50,214 bases of DNA from IMG/VR virus record IMGVR_UViG_3300019458_000045, positions 1 to 50,214 of that record, one strand, 5' to 3'. The translations under genes were made by a program, and so were the position numbers. Each line of letters begins with the position of its first letter. The first letter of the stretch is position 1. Below the pieces are notes generated by a model that searched no databases, was not told the origin of the DNA, and saw only the letters and a list, made by a program, of their open reading frames with translations. Below are positions 21,781-27,387 of the stretch, piece by piece. This stretch comes from a virus.

Positions 21781-21825
21781 TGTGACACCATAGGTCGCAT
21801 ACGACCTGTGACCTATCCTGTCACA
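21781..21825. repeat. inverted repeat IR1 (16-bp arms, 2 mismatches)
   Basis: TGTGACACCATAGGTC (21781-21796) faces GACCTATCCTGTCACA (21810-21825). The outer TGTGACA/TGTCACA and inner ATAGGTC/GACCTAT pair perfectly, with only the central CC opposed by CC. The 13-nt middle contains CGACCT, which can also pair with the first AGGTCG. This is dyad symmetry suitable for a dimeric or tetrameric DNA-binding protein. Confidence 0.7.
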
Positions 21826-21840
21826 AAGGCAGCTAGCCTG

Positions 21841-21900
21841 CCTGCCACAATGACAGGGACAATTTGTCCCGCCATAATGGCAGGCTGCCATTGTGGCAGG
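21841..21900. repeat. inverted repeat IR2 with three nested palindromes
   Basis: CCTGCCACAATG (21841-21852) and CATTGTGGCAGG (21889-21900) are a perfect 12-bp inverted repeat. Inside lie GGGACAATTTGTCCC (21856-21870), GCCATAATGGC (21871-21881) and ATGGCAGGCTGCCAT (21877-21891), each itself a palindrome. The density of dyads in 60 bp is exceptional for this genome. Confidence 0.7.
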
Positions 21901-22010
21901 CGGTCGAGTACGGAGTCCGGATTTTGTTAGACGGCGGGGGGGTGGAGGGGGGTGATACCCACCACGGACTTCCCGCATATTTCACCCATACACCATGGCC
22001 CGGCCGTGCC

Positions 22011-22098
22011 CATGCCCAGCCGTACCCCAGCTCAGTCGCGCCGCCCATGCCCAGCCGTACCCCAGCTCAGTCGCGCCGCCCATGCCCAGCCGTACCCC
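22011..22098. repeat. iteron-like 35-bp direct repeats (2 full, 1 partial)
   Basis: A 35-bp unit beginning CATGCCCAGCCGTACCCC is present at 22011-22045 and identically at 22046-22080, with a third copy of its first 18 bases at 22081-22098. There are no spacers between them, so it is not a CRISPR array. Tandem non-coding repeats of this size next to palindromes are typical of replication-initiator binding sites. Confidence 0.75.
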
Positions 22099-22114
22099 GG
22101 TAGCTCCGGGGGTG

Positions 22115-22530
22115 TCCAATCCATAGCCGGGTCCCATCCTCGGAGTCCCGGCCAACCGCCTCGTCTACCCGCGTATACGCGTATATACCGGCCACTTTCG
22201 TAACTGGGTGGTGCCCTGGTACGTACCTGTTTGGACCCCAAATTGCCATCTGTAACCCACTGGCTATCAACAGGTTGCAGGGGTGTTTTTCAGGATTCCC
22301 AAAAGCGGCCCTTGGCGGGGCATCCTGGGGGAGGGCCTGATCACGCCCTGGCAAGGGGTGGATTTGGGGTCGGCCGGTTGGCCGGTGGGTGGGCTGGCAG
22401 GTTTGGGTGGATTAGGGGGTTGGTACGGCTTAGGGGGTGGCCTGGTTGGGTGGGCTGGTGGGTAGCTGGTGCGAGACTGGCTGGTACCCCGGTACCTGAT
22501 CCAATGGCCGGGTCCTATCCCCGGAGTCCC
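22115..22530. repeat. dispersed diverged repeat (about 35 bp) around a G-rich tract
   Basis: TCCAATCCATAGCCGGGTCC... at 22115-22150 reappears in diverged form as TCCAATGGCCGGGTCC... at 22500-22530, both ending CGGAGTCCC. Between them, 22305-22470 is rich in GGG and GGTGGG runs on the plus strand. Small palindromes GGTACGTACC (22218) and GGTACCCCGGTACC (22483) flank it. Confidence 0.5.
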
Positions 22531-22666
22531 ATACCCGCCGGGCCCATGTATGGTTCCTGCTGTCCCACCGCAAGGAGACTACGTTTTATGAAGGGTCCGC
22601 GTAAGGCTGGGTAGGGTCTGCATAGACTCCCCTACAGACAGGATTCCGAAATTCCGACAATAGGGC

Positions 22667-22696
22667 TTGACTTTTGCTGGTGCAAAATGTTACACT
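22667..22696 (+). promoter_or_regulatory. sigma-70-type promoter pointing right
   Basis: TTGACT (22667-22672) and TACACT (22691-22696) are 18 nt apart, preceded by an AT-richer stretch. This is the best promoter in the non-coding region. Its transcript would start near 22703, about 380 nt before the first credible gene at 23084, and run through the hairpin at 22988-23027. Confidence 0.6.
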
Positions 22697-22987
22697 CCTA
22701 ACCGGAGCGACTGAGTGAGTGAGCGAGCGCCGGGAGGCGCGAGCGAACGAACCCAGCCGACAGGGAAGGGACGGATGGCCGGGGTCGGGGGATGGATTTA
22801 TTCCTGCCGGTGATGGATTGTGTGTTTGGAACTGGCGGTTGGGTACGTTATCTTCATAGATTACGAGCGACGAGCGAAGCGAGGAGCGAGTACGACGAGG
22901 CGAAGCCGAGGAGTCACCCGGCAACCGGAATGGTCGAAATGGTCGAAATGGTCGGTATGGTTGAAATAGTCGTGGACCTGGGGTGAA

Positions 22988-23027
22988 AGCATCCCACCTC
23001 GCCCCTTGGGGGGCTCGGTGGGATGCT
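22988..23027 (+). terminator. long perfect hairpin (terminator- or leader-like)
   Basis: AGCATCCCACC (22988-22998) and GGTGGGATGCT (23017-23027) pair perfectly over 11 bp, with additional G/C pairing inside (GCCCC/GGGGGGC). An AT-rich segment follows, but no run of T. It would end or attenuate the transcript from 22667, leaving a leader or RNA of roughly 320 nt. Confidence 0.55.
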
Positions 23028-23083
23028 ACCCGGTGGTGATAATTACTAATAGCCGGTAGGAAACCGTGGTGGAGGAACCGTGT

Positions 23084-23365
23084 ATGAAGAAGGTGCTGAA
23101 GGTTCGTGTGGGGAAGTACCACATCCAGCAGGGCATCAGGTGTTCCCTGACCAAGTGCCCTGTAGCCCTCGCCATTAACTCCCTGCTGCCCTAGGGTCAA
23201 AGCGGGTGTGTGGCACCGGACAGCGTGGATATTGGGAGTTCCAGTGACTCCTGGTACAAGACGTTTTACTTGCCCCCGAAGGTGGTGGCCTTCATTTACG
23301 CCTTCGACACCGGCAAGCCTGTCAAGCCCTTCACGTTCAACCTGGTGGTGGAGTTGTGGGCGTAG
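23084..23365 (+). pseudogene. CPVALA-family gene interrupted by in-frame TAG
   Basis: ATG 23084 follows GTGGAGGAA. Thirty-six codons read to TAG 23192-23194 (HIQQGIRCSLTKCPVALAINSLLP). The same frame then continues for 56 codons to TAG 23363, ending LPPKVVAFIYAFDTGKPVKPFTFNL, which is the C-terminal half I recall for this phage family (LP..V..FI..FD.G.PV.PF.F). It is therefore one 93-codon gene with an internal amber codon. It may be a pseudogene, a readthrough gene or two coupled cistrons. The minus-strand relative at 16164 is also interrupted. Confidence 0.6.
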
Positions 23366-23376
23366 GAGATCAACCC

Positions 23377-23562
23377 ATGGATTCCTCGGCAACCGGCAAC
23401 TGCCCCTACTGTTGCCATGCTCCCGAAGAGCACGCCAATTGGATGGGGTGCCGCTACCCCGTCGAGCGGGATGCCCTCGGATTCGTGAGGGAGGTTTGCG
23501 GGTGTGTCTGGACGGCCGGTCACGATGCCCAAGACAGGAGGACCGATGAACCCCATCCTTGA
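23377..23562 (+). CDS. small Cys/His-rich protein, 61 aa
   Basis: ATG 23377 follows AGGAG at 23364-23368. The product has CPYCCH near its start, GCRYP in the middle and CGCVW later, so a zinc-binding fold is likely. It lies directly after the CPVALA gene and overlaps the next gene by 17 nt. No family is recognised; small treble-clef-like peptides of this kind are common in phage accessory regions. Confidence 0.6.
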   Translation: MDSSATGNCPYCCHAPEEHANWMGCRYPVERDALGFVREVCGCVWTAGHDAQDRRTDEPHP

Positions 23563-24136
23563 CGTGTACCGCGACGACCGCCTGATCCGCCACAAGTGGT
23601 CTGACGTGGCCCAGGACGGTCGCCAGCTCCTCTGTCTCTACACCGCGCTCGTTTCGGACCCAGCGGCACGCCCCTCGTCTTGCCCCCCCAACGTCGCCCC
23701 CAGGTGGGTGGCCTATCTTCTGCCATGGATGGATGATGCTGGGAGCGTGGAGGCATGGCCCCGCGTAGTAGAGCGGGTCGCGGCCCTTGCTCCACACCTG
23801 CATCGCCTATGTCCGGCCGCCGAGTGGCGCACGATGGCTATCATCATCCGTGAGGGGGTGCGGTATCTACAAGACGGACGGACGTTGGAGACTTGGGACC
23901 GTGTGGCTACGCTATACGAGCGGCTGGGACGCGGAGAGGATGTCCCGAAGGGGGAGTTCAATGAGGCGGCTGGGTGGGCCAAGGAGTTTGAGTCAGAGGC
24001 TTGGAGTGCGGCCGAGGTGGTAGTAGAGGCAGCAGCGGAGGGGGCGGACCTCCTGGTGGATGTGGTACGTGCGTCAGTGGCCGACCGCCTGACTGCGGCG
24101 ATCCTATCGGACTGGGAGGGTGAGTTGGGGGTATGA
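23546..24136 (+). CDS. conserved phage protein with Ala/Glu-rich C-terminus, 196 aa
   Basis: ATG 23546 follows AGGAGG. The sequence DGRQLLCLYTALVSDP...SCPPNVAPRWVAYLLPWMDDAGS...WPRVVERVAAL matches a family I recall from many phages (often LCLLVAL...CP..VMP.WLAHL.PWIDD). The C-terminal third is an Ala/Glu/Val-rich helix. It has the same general plan as the poly-Ala protein at 16472. Function unknown. Confidence 0.65.
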   Translation: MNPILDVYRDDRLIRHKWSDVAQDGRQLLCLYTALVSDPAARPSSCPPNVAPRWVAYLLPWMDDAGSVEAWPRVVERVAALAPHLHRLCPAAEWRTMAIIIREGVRYLQDGRTLETWDRVATLYERLGRGEDVPKGEFNEAAGWAKEFESEAWSAAEVVVEAAAEGADLLVDVVRASVADRLTAAILSDWEGELGV

Positions 24137-24228
24137 CGAAGACGAAGACTAAGAAGAAGAAGCGGGCGCGGTGCCTGACGTGCCGCAGGAGAGCGGTGTG
24201 CTGCGGGTACTGCGGGTGGTGCCATTGA
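24133..24228 (+). CDS. basic Cys-rich microprotein, 31 aa
   Basis: ATG 24133 overlaps the previous TGA. A Lys/Thr-rich start (MTKTKTKKKKR) is followed by ARCLTCRRRAVCCGYCGWCH: seven Cys/His in 19 residues, enough for one or two zinc sites. Very short zinc peptides with a basic head usually bind nucleic acid. The next gene starts 3 nt after the stop. Confidence 0.5.
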   Translation: MTKTKTKKKKRARCLTCRRRAVCCGYCGWCH

Positions 24229-24230
24229 CC

Positions 24231-24398
24231 ATGAGTTTCGCGTGTGACCGATGCGGCTCTAAGGCGGTGTTCGTGTGTACCGTATGTCGCGCCCCGTTCT
24301 GCACGGTGCGGGGATGCCCGCAGGGCGACTCGCATCATCCGTGCCTTCCGTATCCGGAAGCGATTCCGGACGACGGAGCGCCGCTACACGATACTTAA
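24231..24398 (+). CDS. zinc-finger-like protein, 55 aa
   Basis: The product reads CDRCGSKAVFVCTVCRAPFCTVRGCPQGDSHHPC, with regularly spaced CxxC pairs and a HH, a B-box or ZZ-like pattern. ATG 24231 lies 3 nt after the upstream stop. This is the second of several consecutive zinc microprotein genes. Confidence 0.6.
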   Translation: MSFACDRCGSKAVFVCTVCRAPFCTVRGCPQGDSHHPCLPYPEAIPDDGAPLHDT

Positions 24399-24423
24399 GA
24401 ACCGCGAGAGGTAAATAGTGCCT

Positions 24424-24596
24424 ATGACTAAACACGTCGTCATGTTCTCCGGGGAGTCGGCTCGTGGGCGGCGGCGAAGCGCGTTGTCGAGAAGCACGGT
24501 GTTAAAGATGTAACCCTCCTCTTCGCGGACACGCACATGGAGGATGAAGACCTCTACCACGACTGGGGCGGGTGCGGGTGCGCCCTTTCGGGCTAG
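24424..24596 (+). pseudogene. frameshifted, truncated PP-loop (PAPS-reductase-like) gene
   Basis: From ATG 24424 the frame reads MTKHVVMFSGE and is then lost. One G added to GGGG (24451-24454) would give MFSGGVGSWAAAKRVVEKHG, the canonical PP-loop SGGxxS motif of PAPS reductase-like proteins. It would continue VTLLFADTHMEDEDLY, a standard second motif. The frame then ends at TAG 24594 after about 57 residues, far short of the usual 200 or more. It is a remnant unless the missing G is a sequencing error; the truncation is real either way. Confidence 0.65.
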
Positions 24597-24627
24597 CTTG
24601 GCACAGAAAATGACCAGGAGACAACCC

Positions 24628-24837
24628 ATGCCCAGGACCGGCGTACCGACAAACGGCGATTGGCGTTCCTCATCCACCGGCACCAAGCAGCATTACGGGC
24701 GCGGCCCCATGGCCGTATGTGGATCGCCGCGATTGTTCTTGGACCCGGTAGACACGTCCCGGTACAAGTGTGTCAGGTGCCTTCGCATCGTCAACGGCCG
24801 CAATCCGTTCGTCGTCGATAAGTCCGAGGAGGAGTAG
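24628..24837 (+). CDS. hypothetical CxxC protein, 69 aa
   Basis: ATG 24628 has AGGAG 7 nt upstream. The second half reads DTSRYKCVRCLRIVNGRNPFVVDKSEEE with one CxxC; a further Cys lies near residue 31. The first half is polar and Gly-rich. The protein may form a minimal zinc ribbon. Its stop is followed at once by the next Cys-rich gene. Confidence 0.5.
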   Translation: MPRTGVPTNGDWRSSSTGTKQHYGRGPMAVCGSPRLFLDPVDTSRYKCVRCLRIVNGRNPFVVDKSEEE

Positions 24838-24838
24838 G

Positions 24839-25000
24839 ATGCCATACACAGGCTCGGTGTGCGACTGTTGTCGTCTGTGCGCCACCCACTGTCCCCGTGG
24901 GCCGGACTGTTTCGAGTTCGAGTCGCGCCGTTATGAGGATGGAGAGTGTGCAGACTGCTCCAGGCTCCCCAGCGAACCCGGACCCGCCGACCGAGTGTGA
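24839..25000 (+). CDS. Cys-rich protein, 53 aa
   Basis: ATG 24839 follows GAGGAG. The peptide opens MPYTGSVCDCCRLCATHCPRGPDC and continues to GECADCSRLP, with nine cysteines mostly in pairs. Zinc or another metal is likely. It overlaps the next Cys-rich ORF by 62 nt. Confidence 0.5.
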   Translation: MPYTGSVCDCCRLCATHCPRGPDCFEFESRRYEDGECADCSRLPSEPGPADRV

Positions 25001-25172
25001 GTTCGGCCGGTGCGACCCGGCTCATCCGCTCCACTGCTGCCACTGGGCCGTTGGCGAGCAGATACCCGCCGGACGCCGGGGACAATTCCTGTGCAGTTGG
25101 CGGTGCATCGTCTGTGAGTTGACGTCCAAGTCTGCTGTTCTGGTGTTCCTTCGCGGCGGCGTCCGGCGTTAA
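24939..25172 (+). CDS. Cys/His-rich protein, 77 aa (start uncertain)
   Basis: I suggest ATG 24939 (or 24933). After a Pro-rich lead the frame has CEFGRCDPAHPLHCCHWAVGEQ and FLCSWRCIVCE, a Cys/His spacing consistent with a FYVE- or MYM-like zinc finger. It precedes the RNA ligase gene by 19 nt. The long overlap with the upstream ORF lowers confidence in the exact start. Confidence 0.5.
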   Translation: MESVQTAPGSPANPDPPTECEFGRCDPAHPLHCCHWAVGEQIPAGRRGQFLCSWRCIVCELTSKSAVLVFLRGGVRR

Positions 25173-25191
25173 CCTTTCGGAGGATTGCGCT

Positions 25192-26130
25192 ATGAGTTCC
25201 TGGACGTCCTACCCGAAAATCTACAACCTCGGCCACCCGGCTATTGCCGACCTGTTTGCCGACCCGGTGATCGTGGAGGAGAAGGTGGACGGCAGCCAGT
25301 TCTCCTTCGGCATGATCTTCGATGCCCAGGAGAACGTCCACCGGCTTCGCGTCCGGTCTAGGGGAGCCGAGTTGAACATCGAGGCTCCCGACAAGATGTT
25401 CGCCGCCGGGGTCGCGGTGGCCCAGGAGCTTGCCCCGATACTTGCCCCGGGGTGGACCTATCGCTGTGAATACCTGGCGAAGCCCAAGCACAACACGCTG
25501 GCCTATGATCGCATCCCGGCGAAGCACCTGATACTGTTCGACGTGGCGACCGGGCCGGAGGAGTACCTGTCCCGCCGGGGGAAGGAGGAGGCGGCGGCCT
25601 CCCTCGGGCTGGAAGTGGTGCCGCTCATCTTCGATGATTCTGTGGACGGCTTTGACGTATTCCGCAGCTTCCTTGGTCGGACCAGCATCCTCGGCGGGCA
25701 GAAGATCGAGGGCGTCGTCGTCAAGAACTATGTCCGGTTCGGCCGGGACGCGAAGCCGCTCATGGGCAAGTTCGTCTCCGAGTCATTCCGGGAGGCCCAC
25801 GGCGCGGACTGGAAGGAACGGCATCCTGGCTACAAGGACATCGTGCAGCGGATCGTCGAGAAGTACCGGACGCCCGCCCGGTGGATGAAGGCTGTCCAGC
25901 ACCTCCGCGAGGCCGGGGCGCTGTTGGACGACCCGAAGGACATAGGCAACCTGTTCCGCGAGGTTCACCGGGACTTCGATGAGGAGTGCCGGGAGGCGGC
26001 CACGGCCACCCTGTACGGCTGGGCCGAGGCCAACATCAAGCGCGGGGTGACGGCCGGGTTGGCCGAGTGGTACAAGGACGAACTTCTCAAGAAGCAGTTT
26101 TCTGTTTACGTTCCTGTAGATGAAGAATGA
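25192..26130 (+). CDS. RNA ligase (Rnl2-like nucleotidyltransferase)
   Basis: CGGAGGAT precedes ATG 25192. The 312-residue protein has the covalent nucleotidyltransferase motifs: motif I EEKVDGSQFSF (Lys31 as the adenylated lysine), a YRCEYLAKPK segment (motif III-like), EGVVVKNY (motif IV) and MGKFVSESF (motif V). The C-terminal 110 residues are helical, as in Rnl2-type enzymes. Phage RNA ligases repair broken tRNA after host defence nucleases act. No polynucleotide kinase or tRNA gene is seen here. Confidence 0.8.
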   Translation: MSSWTSYPKIYNLGHPAIADLFADPVIVEEKVDGSQFSFGMIFDAQENVHRLRVRSRGAELNIEAPDKMFAAGVAVAQELAPILAPGWTYRCEYLAKPKHNTLAYDRIPAKHLILFDVATGPEEYLSRRGKEEAAASLGLEVVPLIFDDSVDGFDVFRSFLGRTSILGGQKIEGVVVKNYVRFGRDAKPLMGKFVSESFREAHGADWKERHPGYKDIVQRIVEKYRTPARWMKAVQHLREAGALLDDPKDIGNLFREVHRDFDEECREAATATLYGWAEANIKRGVTAGLAEWYKDELLKKQFSVYVPVDEE

Positions 26131-26690
26131 TGCCACTATGGATCGTCACGGACAAGTCTGACCAGCGGCCACGGAAATTGGCTGACAGGCACTATACCCG
26201 CCAGTCTGTAGGCCATCCCATGTGGACCCGACCTGGCTACAACCAGATCCTATACGCCGAGCATCCCAACGGCAAGGCGGCGTGCTTCTGCTGGTGGCGG
26301 CCGAAGTGGGAGTCCGGCATTAAGGGGACAGAGCGCAAGGACGGCCTGCGTTGTATTGAGTGTGCCCTCTTTAGAAATGAGACTCCTTGGCTATCATCCG
26401 AGTTGATCTCAGCGGCGGTCCAGGCCGTGATGTTGTGGGAACATGCCTGGGATGTTGAATGGCCGGATGGCCTAATTACCGGGATTGGCAGCAGACAGAC
26501 ATCTGCTGGTAGATCCAAGTTCCATAAGCCGGGTCACTGTTTCCGCAAGGCTGGGTTTGTAGCGTTCGAGAAGAATGTCGGGCGGGCCGACGTGTGGCTG
26601 AAGATCCCGAGAGAGTCCTTGCCCGGGGGCTGTGTACGCACCAACCCTAAGCAGTTTTCTGTTGACATTCCGGTGTCTGACAGTACATAA
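26127..26690 (+). CDS. conserved phage protein (ADRHYTRQSVG type), 187 aa
   Basis: ATG 26127 overlaps the ligase stop. The opening KLADRHYTRQSVGHPMWTRPGYNQILY and later RNETPWLSSELISAAVQ and GRSKFHKPGHCFRKAGF recall a phage family that some annotations place near acetyltransferase folds, but I cannot confirm a function. It is less GC-rich than its neighbours. Its C-terminus (KQFSVDIPV) repeats that of the RNA ligase (KQFSVYVPV). A promoter is embedded in its 3' end. Confidence 0.55.
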   Translation: MMPLWIVTDKSDQRPRKLADRHYTRQSVGHPMWTRPGYNQILYAEHPNGKAACFCWWRPKWESGIKGTERKDGLRCIECALFRNETPWLSSELISAAVQAVMLWEHAWDVEWPDGLITGIGSRQTSAGRSKFHKPGHCFRKAGFVAFEKNVGRADVWLKIPRESLPGGCVRTNPKQFSVDIPVSDST

Positions 26691-26692
26691 TC
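26663..26692 (+). promoter_or_regulatory. sigma-70-type late promoter upstream of terminase
   Basis: TTGACA (26663-26668) and CATAAT (26687-26692) are separated by 18 nt. The match is 6/6 and 5/6 to consensus, the strongest promoter I see. The terminase ATG (26698) is only 5 nt after the -10 box, so transcription would begin at or next to the start codon. Confidence 0.7.
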
Positions 26693-26697
26693 CTTAC

Positions 26698-27387
26698 ATG
26701 GGAAAGCCTGGCCGTCCCCGAACGAGAGTTCCTCCCCCCGACCCCTGCAAACTGGACATCGACCCCGACTGGCTCGACTGGTTCAAGCTGGAATGTCCCA
26801 GGAAGCGCGAGTTCCTTCTCAGGTTCGAGGCGTGCGGGTCGGCCAAGACCGCCTGCCGGTTGACCAAGATCCGGCCCTCCGAATTGGACAAGTGGCTCAA
26901 CGACAAGGACGAGTCCGGCCAGTTGACCCGGGACGCCGAGACCATGCGCATGGCCATGGACATGGCCCTCGAGCACCGCGTCCAGGTGCTTGAGAACGAG
27001 GCCCGCCGCCGGGCCTTCATGGGCTCCGACCTGCTGCTCATTTTCCTGCTCAAAGCGGCCAGGCCCAACGTGTACCAGGACAATATGCGGCTGGTCCATG
27101 CGGGCACCGATCCCCTGACCGGCCAGCCCCGGAACCAGTTGAACATCCAGGTCAACAACATGGCTCCCGCGCCGCTGGCGATTCACGAGCCAGAGCAGCT
27201 CGAGCGGGTAATGGAATTGGCCAGACGATACAATCTTGTAGACAGGCTGTTCCCGAAGGTCAAAGATGGCGAAGTTGCCGCAGATCCAGTTGGCGCAGAA
27301 CCTGTTGACGGCTCTGACGCCGAAGTGGACGAGGTACATCCCGATAACACCGCACCCGAAGCAACATCTTTTGCTGTGTCTGGATAA
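26698..27387 (+). CDS. terminase small subunit-like DNA-binding protein
   Basis: ATG 26698 gives 229 residues. The segment LRFEACGSAKTACRLTKIRPSELDKWLND is a helix-turn-helix of the kind found in phage small terminases. RAFMGSDLLLIFLLKAARPNVYQDN is the usual following oligomerisation-type region. The C-terminus is acidic and disordered. It would recognise the packaging start and present DNA to the large subunit. No ribosome site precedes the ATG, in line with a leaderless message. The 3' end overlaps the large subunit gene by 122 nt. Confidence 0.75.
   Translation: MGKPGRPRTRVPPPDPCKLDIDPDWLDWFKLECPRKREFLLRFEACGSAKTACRLTKIRPSELDKWLNDKDESGQLTRDAETMRMAMDMALEHRVQVLENEARRRAFMGSDLLLIFLLKAARPNVYQDNMRLVHAGTDPLTGQPRNQLNIQVNNMAPAPLAIHEPEQLERVMELARRYNLVDRLFPKVKDGEVAADPVGAEPVDGSDAEVDEVHPDNTAPEATSFAVSG

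Larger units (their letters stand above)
21736..23083. other. 1.35-kb region without a convincing gene; candidate replication origin or control region
   Basis: I find no ORF with a credible start and composition. The region holds nested palindromes (21781-21900), 35-bp tandem repeats (22011-22098), a perfect palindrome CGCGTATACGCG (22170-22181) beside TATATA, a diverged repeated block (22115-22150 and 22500-22530), a strongly G/T-rich strand (about 22305-22470), one good promoter (22667-22696), short GAGCGA-type repeats (22710-22760, 22860-22910), tandem GGTCGAAAT repeats (22932-22965) and a long hairpin (22988-23027). Together these fit an origin or a major regulatory region; that is inference. 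Confidence 0.55.

Noticed and set aside
22011-22098. CRISPR array
   Set aside because: Repeats are directly adjacent, without spacers, and no cas operon is present; the Cas4-like gene at 5695 belongs to the phage recombination type.
22792-22986. 64-codon ORF after the promoter at 22667
   Set aside because: Its start lacks a ribosome site, and its codons include simple repeats (MVEMVEMVGMVEIVV from GGTCGAAAT units). It looks like chance in repetitive DNA.
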